Below, one piece after another: positions 34,677-44,360 of a DNA stretch of 64,000 nucleotides; position 1 is the first letter of the stretch, and each line of letters begins with the position of its first letter. This stretch comes from Hofstenia miamia (Eukaryota > Xenacoelomorpha > Acoela > Hofsteniidae), in NCBI GenBank assembly GCA_900660155.1, contig CABFPE010000125.1:473809-537808 (forward strand), in the 5' to 3' direction. The notes below the pieces were generated by a model. It was not told where the DNA came from. It saw nothing but the letters and a program-made list of their open reading frames with translations, and did no database searches. Position numbers and translations under genes: made by a program.

Positions 34677-35385
34677 CATTTACACCACACAACTTGAGTG
34701 TTTTAACGATGGGCAGTAAAATGCCTCTATTTTTTTCTATCAATTGCTGTCGAGAAATGCTTAATGAAACATCAATTGAAGATCGTCTACCTTCAATAAC
34801 TTGAATAAAAACAGTTGCAGATTGCATATTTTCCCTTTGCCACGAACTTACCTGATGTTTCTGGGCAACATTATGAATTTTCGCACATTTCCTCAAAAGG
34901 GTTACAATCAGAGCACCTTGTAGACCTCTTCTCACACATGGCTTAAAGAGAACACCCCATTTACAAAAAAACACCCTTCTGTAGCGCAGAATAAGACATC
35001 CATGAATACTGAGTCAGCCATGAGGGTTTGAACAACCTGTCAACCTTTTCATTTTCTAACTTAAAATCGGTTCCAGGTAATCAAGTGGAACGTAATGCTA
35101 CGTATTTCAAGTCATCACTTAAAATTGATGAATTTACATAATATCAAATATTATTTTTGGAAAAAGGCTTAACCAAATCTGTTGTTGATGACAATATATT
35201 TGTTGGTGTTTGGGCTGTAGATGTCTCTTGTTTCTTTCGGTAATGTGGTCTTCATTAGGTTCTAATAGAATATCAGAATGTGGAGTTGATGTGGTAGTAA
35301 TTGTAGTTTCCTAATTCGAATTGGTATCAGCTGAAGGTTTGCACACAAAACTTATCATCGATGTTTGAATTTTCGCCTTTTGCAT
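34677..35385 (-). pseudogene. hAT transposase, N-terminal half
   Basis: The minus strand starts at an ATG (35385) with MQKAKIQTSMISFVCKP, the usual short lead of TTF-type hAT transposases. Fragments follow with FKPSWLTQYSWMSYSALQKG (about 35055-34990), the WL..Y.WL.YS zinc-finger core. KPCVRRGLQGALIVTLLRK and EKNRGILLPIVKTLKLCGVN (to about 34690) follow, the NRxxLxxIIxxIxFCGxQ block. The protein breaks at the gypsy border in the middle of the CGxQxxxLRGHxDD block, whose second half is at 29625 leftwards. No TIR was found beyond 35385. Confidence 0.75.
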
Positions 35386-36140
35386 GATGAAAACTAAAAA
35401 TACAATTAATTAATTAATTTTGTTCCATGTTTTTAGAATTCACAAATGTCTGCGTATGCCTTAGGTTACATATTTATGGATTGAAAACAAATCAACACAT
35501 AAAACAAGCAATCAACATTGTTGATGCAAATCAAGAACATTAATTTAATTTGGCAAGTACATTAATACCAAAAAAACTATTTGAATTTTTCGTGACCTAA
35601 ACTTTTGACACTTTTGATAATCATAACCCTATACAGCCATTATTAAGGCTGGCTAGAACACTTGTGTCCCGTGGCTGCCATAGTTGAAACCGCACATCGC
35701 CACGCTACATTTCGCAGGGGGAGTTCTAGGCATGGTTCAAGGCGCTCTAACACGATCGAACTTTTCTGAGTTCTGCTGACTAATTGAATAAAACACAGAT
35801 GATACCGTGCAGTGCAATGCAACGCAATGAGTAAAATACAGAATTTAATACATAGGAAAATGTTCACGGCCATTCAATATTGGGACATCTACATCTAGCA
35901 ATTAGAAAAAACAAAAATCTCATTGAATGGAATTAATTCCCTCGACAATAAACAAGCCCCCGATTATTATATTACTCGTGGCTGTTCACTGTTCAGCATT
36001 AAAATTCAGATTTTCAGGTTTTGCAAGTGCTCCCCTCTGCTCCCTTCTCCTACATCATTGTCTTTCCTGTTTGAAATTGGTTACAGAATGTCAAACATTT
36101 TGTCGCTTTCATAACAATGTAGTTAGTATTAGTGTTCCAG
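35386..36140. other. Gene-free spacer between the hAT and Tc1 elements
   Basis: It probably includes the 5' untranslated end of the hAT element. Short open frames at 35643-35873 and 35923-36235 show no recognisable domain. Confidence 0.35.
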
Positions 36141-36289
36141 TATACAGTATGAGTCAAATTACTTGGAACACCCTCATATTTTCGAAAATAATATATTTTG
36201 ATAATTCAAAAAGCCATTTATTTCATAACATGTAATGTATTTCGATATAAAAAACCAACAAAAAGCAAAAAGTAAGTATAAAAAGTAGT

Positions 36290-36877
36290 TTAAAATTTAG
36301 TATGACCTCCTCTTGCCTTATAGAGGGCTTCAACTCTGTCTGGCATTTGAGCAATAAGTTTTCTGCAAGTTTCCTTGAATCTATCGCTCAACTCACCAGC
36401 TCGCGTCGTAAGCGTCAATATACGATTGATAAGGTCACTTCTGCTGGTGCAGGTGGTTTGACGAACTTTATTCTTCAAAACGGCCCATAATGTTTCAATT
36501 GGGTTCATGTCTGGACTGTTAGAAGGCCAGTCGAGAACCCGAATACCTTTGCTGCTGAGGAAGGTTTTGACTGTCTTTGAAGTATGACAGGGCGCGTTAT
36601 CTTGTTGGAATATAAACGAGTCACTGCCATATCGTACAGAGCTTTGAGTCAGTAAACACGTTTCCAGAACATTTATGTATTGTTCGCTTCGCATTGTACC
36701 CTCGACAATATGAAGACGACCGAAACCATGCACACTCATACATCCCCATATCATTACCTTCGGGGGATGTTTCATCGTTTGTCGCACATGACTCGATGAA
36801 AGGGACTCGCTCCCACGCCGAACAAACTTTGGTTGTTGCATATGTACTTCAATCGTGCATTCGTCACTGAATATGAC
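36290..36877 (-). CDS. Tc1 transposase, second exon (DD34E catalytic part)
   Basis: From the splice acceptor at 36878 the frame reads VIFSDECTIEV with the first catalytic Asp. IWGCMSVHGFGRLHIV and IFQQDNAPCHTSK with the second Asp follow, then SPDMNPIETLW with the Glu. Exactly 34 residues separate the second Asp from the Glu, which is diagnostic of Tc1-type DD34E. The protein ends KARGGHTKF, a usual Tc1 C-terminus. All catalytic residues are present and no stop interrupts the exon. It cuts and pastes the element at TA sites. The ATG at 36841 is internal; the real start lies in the upstream exon. Confidence 0.9.
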   Translation of the reverse strand, partial: VIFSDECTIEVHMQQPKFVRRGSESLSSSHVRQTMKHPPKVMIWGCMSVHGFGRLHIVEGTMRSEQYINVLETCLLTQSSVRYGSDSFIFQQDNAPCHTSKTVKTFLSSKGIRVLDWPSNSPDMNPIETLWAVLKNKVRQTTCTSRSDLINRILTLTTRAGELSDRFKETCRKLIAQMPDRVEALYKARGGHTKF

Positions 36878-37130
36878 CTAAAAATGAACATAGTCTCCTT
36901 AAATTTAAACGGCGCATCTGAGATAATGGGTAATTTATCATAAAACACGTAAACATGGAATTTGTTTAACATTTTAAGCTACTCAGTACCAAAAAGTGTG
37001 ATTTAGAAATACCTTTTGAATAGTTTTGACTTAATTTTGAAAATATGATTAACATTTTGAATGACGAAAATGTATAATATTAATATAATATTGCCTAATA
37101 AAGTTTAACATTTCTGATAAATGAACTCAC

Positions 37131-37212
37131 TGAATTCCATTGCTCCTGAGTCCACGACCGATACTTCTTTGCCCACGAGAACCGCTTGGCTTTCATTTGC
37201 TTTGTAAGCAGT
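37131..37212 (-). CDS. Tc1 transposase, first exon, incomplete at an N
   Basis: The minus strand reads KQMKAKRFSWAKKYRSWTQE and QWNS, matching the Rxx..WAxxHxxWTxEQWxxV(I/L)FSDE stretch that precedes the first Asp. It ends TCA-GTGAGT, a good splice donor. Joining to the acceptor at 36878 continues the frame in phase 0 as W-N-S-V-I-F-S-D-E. The intron is 253 bp (36878-37130). To the right, the N at 37213 is followed by only about 72 bases before the terminal repeat, so some 100 residues of DNA-binding domain are missing from the assembly or the element. Confidence 0.8.
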
Positions 37213-37646
37213 NAATAAACGCAACTTGAAAGTGATTCTAGAGTTTTAACGAACAATTATCAAACAAATCAGTCAAAAACGTCCGTGTTCCAAGTAATCT
37301 GACTCATACTGTATATTACTTTGGAAGAAAACAACTAAATCATTCGTTTGTTCTACTCCCTGAATTAATTTCCTGTCTATTTCTCGTTATGTTATAAACA
37401 AGGATATCTCACACCAGGACTGGAAACTCCAAAAATGAGAATGACTGGCAGAAGGCTGACTATTGTTTTAACTTTAAGTAAAATGTAACATAAAAGATAT
37501 AAAAATCAATCAATTAAGACATAAATAAGAAGTGACTAAATACAAAAATAAGAAACTATTTGAAAGAAAGTTTGGTTTTCTTAATATTACTGGAATCAAT
37601 TGCCGATTTCTTCTCCAATGACTGTGTTAGGTTGCCAAAACATTTG

Positions 37647-39146
37647 CTAGAGTATTAAAGATTGGTTTTGCGTTGTCAATGCAGTAACTAATTCTTGGGT
37701 TGGAATTTTGAACGAACCTTTTGATAATTTAGTAATCCAAGATGAAAAACATGAAATATCTTCCGTAGCTTCTAGCTGAGTATATCCAACCTTGAATTTT
37801 ACACATCCAGCAATATGAGTAAGCACTTCAAGCTTGTAATTACCTAATTCACTAAAATCATCGTCCATTAATTCGTCTACAGAAAAAAGATCATTGTCTA
37901 GTAAATCAACATCACAGAGCGAACATTGTTCAATCAATTCAAGTGTGCGAAGTTAATTCATATTCTAGAATTCAATACAAACTTGTAAATTTCTTTTTTT
38001 TGAAAGCAGCCAAACAATCAGCAACAAAAATAAGATAATTGCCTTGTCGAAATACTCCAAATTTATTTTCTAAATCTTCTTGGTTGATATGACCTGGACA
38101 AACATTCAAATTTCAAATCGCATAACACATATTTAATGAGATCATCAAAACCACAAAAAGTACGTGCACATGCCTTTGCCGTATCAATTGTAAGTGTCTG
38201 ATATCTAACTGGACTTGGTTACATTGATCCTAATTTTTCTCCCATATATGCTATGCAAATTGCAATGTTGAATCATCAATATTACGAAATTCTGCCAAAT
38301 TATTATCATTGAGTCTTCCATAAATGTGCTACTTTTGTGTTACATATTTTCCACAGTCTGCACAACTCACCAAGATTTAATGCAGTATCTGTATATCCTT
38401 CTGATTTCAAAGCAGCCACTGTTCTTTCATGTAAAATAGCAATTGCGTATTTAATATTTTGCAGCTTGAAATTTCGGGGAGCAACAGAAATGTCACACAA
38501 AGATGATTTGCGCGATTCGCAGATACATTCTTTATCGTTGAGTTTTACTGAATTTTGCAAATATGTTGCCATTATCTATAGTGGTATACTTCAACGTTTT
38601 TGTCTTCTCGCTAAAGAAATTGTTGCGCAAACATTTAAAGACGAACAAATAAATCATTTCGCAAAAATAACTTCTTGTTGGAATCAATTGGATGATTAAC
38701 ACAAACATTCATCCCTGCAAGGGATTCCAAATGATGTAAGAAATGATTGATTCACCTTGTTGTCATCGCAAATTGAAGCAAAAACGTTAAATCCATATTT
38801 GTGAACCATCGTAGTTACTTCAATAAATTTCGATTTAAGAAAATTATAGTTTATTTTATAGATAGGAATTGAACACACAACAAACATTGGACCACCACGT
38901 AAACATTTAAGCATAAACGCAAGCATTGTATGCGCTTTGCGCTTTTTGATTAATAAAATATTCAGCGTATCCAACTAAGTGACCACCAAGATAAATAACA
39001 AAAAGGGATACATATATTTCGTCAAATATCATAATGGCGTCTGTATGTTTTTCAGTGATCCTTGAAGATATATTCTTCACTACATTTTCCATATCTCTCA
39101 TTTTACTTAAATGATCTGATATGCGACGAATACTAAGTAAACACAA
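37647..39146 (-). pseudogene. P/THAP9-like transposase, catalytic and C-terminal parts
   Basis: Minus-strand frames in order: 39146-38907 contains ITEKHTDAIMIFDEIYVSLF and YLGGHLVGY, like the (I/M)xFDE(M/I)xL..yd..g..iGy region of P and THAP9 transposases. The frame 38974-38696 gives AHTMLAFMLKCLRGGPMFVV and GFNVFASICDDNKVNQSFL, matching the FMVRGL and VxxxxCDxxxxN blocks. The frame 38572-38306 gives SEGYTDTALNLGELCRLWK. The frame 37937-37647 gives LEVLTHIAGCVKFKV, like the yiAGyvvrKL block near the C-terminus. Frames differ, so the gene is dead. Confidence 0.78.
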
Positions 39147-39439
39147 ACCAAGTTTATCACCTAAAATTCTATATCCTCTACCCGAACAACAAAATACATG
39201 TAGGCTCGCCTAATATAAGTTCCAACTGCTTCAACAAAAATGGTAAGTTTCCATTAGAAATAGATAAATTTCGTAGTTAAGAGACAATTAAATCTTTGTC
39301 AGAAACTGTAGTACTTCTCAATGTATCAATACATGACTGTAATTGAGACCATTTGTTAATACAATTGTGCGCACCTAACAACCCTGACAGCTTGACTTCA
39401 TTCAATCCTTTAAAAATCGAGGTTTTAACTCACATTTTC

Positions 39440-39892
39440 CAGACCATTGGGAATATTCGTCAGCCTCAGTAATAACAACTGAATACTTCACTACTGGTGG
39501 CAATCCACATACTCGAAATATTGTCAAATTTCCATCAACTGCATTATCGATATAATTTAAGGGAAAAACTTGTCCATTGATAAATGAGTGGATTTTTTCA
39601 CAAAATTCTAATTAAATCATAATTTCATCTGGAATTGAATTCCGCTCAATTGCTGATTGAAAATGACGCTGCCGTTTTGGTGTTGGAATGCATGACACCA
39701 GGAATTGAATCTGCAAAATCTAGGCGGTGTGGTAGGACATCTCTTTGGCTTGTCTATCCAATTTTTGGCAGATTGTCGCAGCGATGTGGAATTGACCTCA
39801 AAAAAGTACCTGCCAGGTTTGAATCTTTCGGGAATTTAAAAACTGGAACATGTTCCTTTGTTAATTCATAATTACTTTTGCATCCGTAAGTC
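39440..39892 (-). pseudogene. THAP zinc-finger domain of the P-like transposase
   Basis: Minus strand from 39892: NKCRTYGCKSNYELTKEHVP and VFKFPKDSNLAGTFLRSIP. This is a THAP domain start (C-x4-GC...VxxFxFPxD...L...W...I), with the Trp replaced by Phe. A stop follows after LPKIG. Further left, FCEKIHSFINGQVFPLNYI looks like the CxxHF half of the C2CH finger, shifted in frame. THAP domains give P transposases and THAP9 sequence-specific DNA binding. Confidence 0.75.
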
Positions 39893-40178
39893 CTACACTT
39901 GTTGGGAATTTTTATAGATATCGATTAATTCTGATCAAACAATCACCAATTGAAGAGAATTTACAATGAAAAATAGGCCGTGCACATAAGCTGTAACTAA
40001 CCAACTGCACGAGAAGACAAGCAATAGTGTAATAATTACGTTATCTAAAGTAAATAAACATTTTGCAAATGAAAGAAACCAAGTCAGTGGATTACAGGTG
40101 TTATTAAATGAATCACCAACTCAGGATTGTTTTAATGGGGTATTAATTCTAGCTGAGTGCATGATCATAACTTTTATA

Positions 40179-40783
40179 CAGGGTGGGCCATAAGTCGCGC
40201 ACCAAAGGATTTGAAATAATTCTGACAGTAACAAACATTATTTATTAAAACCAAGCTTAACAAATATACTGAAAAACACTTTGTACACGCTCATACAATC
40301 ATAAGTGCTCAAAATGTTCACCATTTGCGTTGATACACAATTCCAGTCGATGTTCAAAATTTCCATAAACTTTATCAAGTAACTCACTGTTTCCATCTAT
40401 ATGATTGCACCCACGAATTATCTGCTGGCGAAGATGGTCGATACCTGCAATTCTTGTAGAGTAGACTATTTGTTTGAGGTGGCCCCAAAAATAAAAATCC
40501 ATAGGGGTTAGGTCAGGGAATCTTGGCGCCCATTCTACCGTGCCTCTACGTCCAATCCAATTTTCAACTCGTTCGTCAATTGTTAAAGGCATGCCTGAAA
40601 TGAAAATAAAAATTTTTAAGAGGCAAAGCAATAATTATAGCAAGTGATAAATACAAAAAAGTTTTATTACTTCATAAAAGAAGATGTATCATATACCGAA
40701 AGAAAAGAAAATATATTCTACTACACAGATTTTACAGTTTCATATCATTTAATTCTTTGGCGCGCGACTTATGGCCCACTCTG
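40179..40783 (-). mobile_element. Mariner-type element nested in the P-like element
   Basis: The left end reads CAGGGTGGGCCATAAGTCGC after TA (40177-40178). The right end, reversed, reads CAGAGTGGGCCATAAGTCGC and is followed by TA (40784-40785). It is a 605-bp deletion derivative carrying only the last part of a transposase and, upstream of it, what looks like an intron end. It lies in the 5' untranslated part of the P-like element, so it arrived later. Confidence 0.85.
40299..40597 (-). pseudogene. Mariner-type transposase C-terminal exon
   Basis: The minus frame reads PLTIDERVENWIGRRGTVEW, then APRFPDLTPMDFYFWGHLKQ, and ends NANGEHFEHL. The SPDLTPxDFxxWG block holds the third acidic residue (Asp, as in mariner-like DDD families). 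Immediately before the first Gly the strand reads a T-rich tract and TTTCATTTCAG, a good splice acceptor, so this is probably the last exon of an intron-containing transposase. Earlier exons with the other catalytic Asp residues are absent. Confidence 0.7.
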
Positions 40784-40896
40784 TATATTAAATTCCTTTA
40801 TGTTTTTAGTTTCACTATAAATGTTAATCAGCTTTCTGCAAACCTTTCTTATTTTGAGATTTTGCAGTCCTGGTGTGAGATGACCTTGGTTATAAA

Positions 40897-41493
40897 TCAA
40901 ATTTTCTCAGTGGACATACATTTCGTTCTTTGGTTTCATTGGTTTATATTTGCCCAATCTTTAACAACTTTCACTAATACGATGTGTGTTGAAGAAAAGC
41001 CTTGAGTACATACAATCCACGGAGTCAACAAATTTGATTCGCTCTGGTCCATCACTATAAATGAGATAGAGAGTCGTTCGCCTAATATAGTTCATTGTGA
41101 TTTTAAATCCTATAAGATATTTGCATGGGGATGTTGTTCCACAAGGTGTTTAACTCCTTGTTGGTATTTCATTAGGAGCGACATTATCTAAATTACGGTG
41201 TAGTCATTGACACCTATAGTAGTAAGTCTTTTTATAAGCATGGCTAAATAACGAGGTTTTGGATATTAGTTATCAATTCTTCTTGAGACTAAATATTTAT
41301 GCGACTTTGCTTTGCAATCGATAGAACTAATACAAAACGTTCACATACATCACCGTTCTTATGGGACCAACCCATTCCAAAATAGGCATTAAGTAAAGAG
41401 ATTTCATATATACTGATGTATGTCGATAGCCGCCTAAACTTGGTAAATGTAGTAAATTGTAAAAATAATTGAGGGAGTTTTTAAAGATTTTAT
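40897..41493. other. Gene-free spacer
   Basis: No coding region or transposon end was recognised. Confidence 0.35.
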
Positions 41494-42240
41494 TCAAAAT
41501 ATTAGAATCATGATTTGGGAATTTACCGTTTGATATAACGGGAAATCACTACAAATGAATTGATTCTCTTGGCCAGATATTGTGACCTGGAAAATTTGGA
41601 TCCAGCCATTTTTCTGACAGTTTTGGGAATGCCCAGAAATCACATGAGCAAAATCGGGACTATACGGTGGGTGATTGACAAGTTTCAGATTTTTTCTTTG
41701 AGTAGTGTATCTTGTTGGAGATGCAAAATGGCTGGAGGCATTGTCATTGTGCAGGTTGATTCTGCCATACTTTAGGCATGTTGGTTGGGCATTGCTAACA
41801 TGTTGAACCACTAGAGGTAAGATAGTGATCGAATAGACTGTTGCATTCACATTCTCTCCATCGGGCACCATAGCAACTGCCACAGGACCGGTAATTGAGA
41901 AAATACGACGAACATTTGCTTCTGTCAGTGAAAACCACAATGAAGAACACAGGAGGTGCTGCAGAACCCATCTGGCACGGATCTTTTTTAAATTAGGCAT
42001 TCGTAGAGAATTGTAAAACACTGCCTTCGGAAATGCCAAATTTTTTCCTCAACAAAGCAACAGGGATATTCCAATCTTCTTCAACAAATATTCTGATTGC
42101 CTCAATGTTCTGTTTGCTCACAGCACTTCGCGGCAACCTGCCAGAACTAACATTCTCGATCCATCTTCCTACAATTCTATATGGAGGGGCTTTGTCACCA
42201 ATCACTCTGAGTTTTGGGTGCATTTTCACCAAGCTACTTA
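41494..42240 (-). pseudogene. Mariner transposase relic
   Basis: The minus frame 42232-41993 reads PPYRIVGRWIENVSSGRLPR and IRIFVEEDWNIPVALLRKKF, then GISEGSV. These are the two helix-turn-helix parts of mariner-type transposases (PSxxTVxRW..F..GR, vxxxVxED.rxTvrxLAeelgiSxGSv). The frame 42039-41494 reads KKIRARWVLQHLL, then INLHNDNASSHFA with a catalytic HxDNAxxH Asp, and VNHPPYSPDFAHVI with the YSPDxxxxD block, its last Asp lost. Large parts are missing and terminal repeats were not identified. Confidence 0.75.
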
Positions 42241-42763
42241 CGCATAAAAATGTAGAAACGCCACTGTTCTGAATGGACTTGTTCCATTTTGTACCACAAC
42301 AAATAAACTACTTATCTTTAAATACAAGCGTTTAATTTACAATTTTAGACATAAACAATGCTTAATTATTCATTGTATTGAAATATGCACTATTATGTAA
42401 CCGGATTAAATTTTTAATGAAGCACTAAGCTTAATCAATACTAAGTCAGTAGCCAAAACTTATTGAATACCTCTCGTACTTTCTAAAGGCTGATGTGTCT
42501 TACTTCAGCAATAGACGTTTAATTCTGAGGTTATTTACTAGATTATTTCTCACGCTATTGTTTCTATGCTGCAAAAACTTGATGATTAACGCTATTATTC
42601 GATCGCTGCTGCTTAGTCATAATTTACATAGATGCCTTTGCTTTAGTGCAGACACAAGAGGTGTCATGGTTATGTTTTTCGCATTAACATTTTTATGTAA
42701 TTAACATGTTTACATTGTTTTTATATCTTTAATTTAATATGCATGCTCTTAAAATATGTTTAT

Positions 42764-43847
42764 TGATACGCTCCGCGTCAAATTTTTTCGTACCATTCTT
42801 AAACATGCAAATAGAGTAAATAATCGAATTTTTGTGCCAAATTTTTTCGTACGGTTACCTTTTTAATGAAAAATGATACTAATAAGAAACTTTATTTCCC
42901 TTATTGACAACACATGACAAAAACCTAGTATGTAGAGAAGTAAAAAGGCTTTGAAGAACATCGCTAAAGTTCATATTGTAGTGATCAACGGCTTTTTTGA
43001 TTCTTCCTTCTAATTCGTTCAAATTTTTTGGCTGTGGGCCGTCATAAACTCTTGATGAAAGTAAGCTCCACACATTTTCCATCAAGTTCAGATCTGGGCT
43101 ACGGCTGGGCCATGGAAGAACTTCTATGCCCCTTCTTTCAAAAAAATCAAGGGTCTTACTTGAGACATGAATGCTGCAATTATCTTGTTGTAAAACAAAG
43201 CCATCAGGAAGAATGCTGTCCACCAAAGGGATTGCGTAATTTTCCATTAATTGAATATACATATCCGAATTTATGCGCCCAGATACTCTTCGCACAAAAA
43301 TTTTTCCAGTTGAAAAAAGCATACCCCACACCATAATTGACCCACCTCCACATTGTCGTTTATTCATGAGCAGCTTGGTTTTCTCCTGCACCCAAGAACA
43401 CCAGTGGTCAGGTCCATCAAGCGTTATTTGAAGATGCTTGCTTTTCATCGCACCAATTGCTGTTTTTAACTGCAGTTTCTTGAATCCGGTTATCTTCTCC
43501 TTGGGACCTCGCTTTTTTAAGTCTTACGTAATCGTTTTTGATCATGTACTTAACTGTTGATTTTGATAAATTTAATTCCAGGGCAATTTTTGCGTAAGAT
43601 GGGCCATTTGAATGTTTTTGCTTTGCAAGTTGTACAATCTGTTGTGAATACATGTTTTACGAAAAGTGACTTGTTTATCAATAACCTGGTGTACCTGTTA
43701 ACCGTTTAATTGCCGCTTTTGCCATTCAAACAAACAGAAATGCCAAGAACTTTGAGGCGTTCGCAAAAATTTGTCACCCTTTTTAAAGCGAAACAGATAT
43801 TTATATGTATTAAGATGATACGAAAAAATGTGACGCGGGGTGTATCA
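42764..43847 (-). mobile_element. Tc3-like transposon with terminal inverted repeats
   Basis: The left end TGATACGCTCCGCGTCAAAT and the right end, reversed, TGATACACCCCGCGTCACAT agree at 17 of the first 20 bases and both continue TTTTTCGTA. The motif AATTTTTTCGTACG recurs at about 42840, inside the left end. The element codes for a Tc3/Tc1-type transposase on the minus strand. A TA directly at each border is not evident, so the outer limits may be a few bases off. Confidence 0.75.
42879..43653 (-). pseudogene. Tc3-like transposase with internal deletion
   Basis: The first frame (43653-43417) has a helix-turn-helix, QIVQLAKQKHSNGPSYAKIA and LNLSKSTVKYMIKNDY, and ends near CDEKQ, the first catalytic Asp block. 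A frameshift follows, and the second frame (43448-42879) gives TLDGPDHWCSWVQEK, SIMVWGMLFSTGKI, LQQDNCSIHVSSK with the second Asp and SPDLNLMENVWSLL with the Glu, spaced DD34E. About 80 residues between the HTH and the first Asp are missing, and NPIE is changed to NLME. It is therefore inactive. Confidence 0.85.
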
Positions 43848-44268
43848 TGCTTAGTTGTTTATTTAACAATTGATCTTTGTCTGATTGCTTAATTTTTACC
43901 GCATATTTGTATATTGATGATGTTTAAAATAAATTGATCATACAAGATATATGATTGCTTGATTTTATCATACACTGTATTAAGATTTGCACGTGTTACA
44001 AATTAATAAGCTTATATTTCATTACAAAACTTTATTTTCTTCTTAATATAAAAAGTATATACATTGTTCAATTATAGATGTAATTAATTCATCAAGTTAT
44101 ACAACTCCTGGAAATGAATTGGTTGTGTGTAAATCTGATTGTATATAAATTAATGATCTATCGCTATATGGAGTGAACTGATTGGGCTTGATTTCTTTGA
44201 ATTAGCAGGTGTTGCGTTAAATTTTAATTTGGCTATCTTCTTGTTATTCGCATTAATGTTTCTTGTAG

Positions 44269-44360
44269 GCATTGCATCGGGCAATATTGATTCCCAGACG
44301 CATGTTAAGTCAAGTCCAAAGAGAATTGCTCGTTCATACACTGACAATGAATACAAAAAG
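44269..44360 (+). CDS. SCAPER: SCAPER candidate 5' exon
   Basis: TTTCTTGTAG precedes and AAAAAG-GTTTTT follows. The frame reads NIDSQTHVKSSPKRIARSYT, then DNEYKK, and ends in phase 0, matching the next exon. This part of SCAPER is poorly conserved, so the assignment rests on position and phase. The donor is weak. Confidence 0.5.

Larger units (their letters stand above)
36145..37311 (-). mobile_element. Tc1-family transposon with near-identical ends
   Basis: Both ends read CAGTATGAGTCARATTACTT inward and continue to GGAACAC; they agree at 26 of the first 27 bases. TA flanks each side (36143-36144 and 37312-37313), the standard Tc1/mariner target duplication. The 1167-bp element codes for a DD34E transposase on the minus strand. 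High end identity and the open second exon suggest a young copy. An N at 37213 sits where the transposase N-terminus should be. Confidence 0.9.
37399..40888 (-). mobile_element. P-element-type (THAP) transposon with ends and 8-bp TSD
   Basis: The left end reads CAAGGATATCTCACACCAGG and the right end, reversed, CAAGGTCATCTCACACCAGG; both continue ACTG. The inverted repeat is thus 24 bp with two mismatches. The 8-bp word GTTATAAA flanks both ends (37391-37398 and 40889-40896). Ends starting with CA and an 8-bp duplication are P-superfamily hallmarks. Without the nested 605-bp element at 40179-40783 and its TA, it is about 2.88 kb, close to the 2.9 kb of the Drosophila P element. It encodes a decayed THAP transposase read from right to left. 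Confidence 0.88.
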
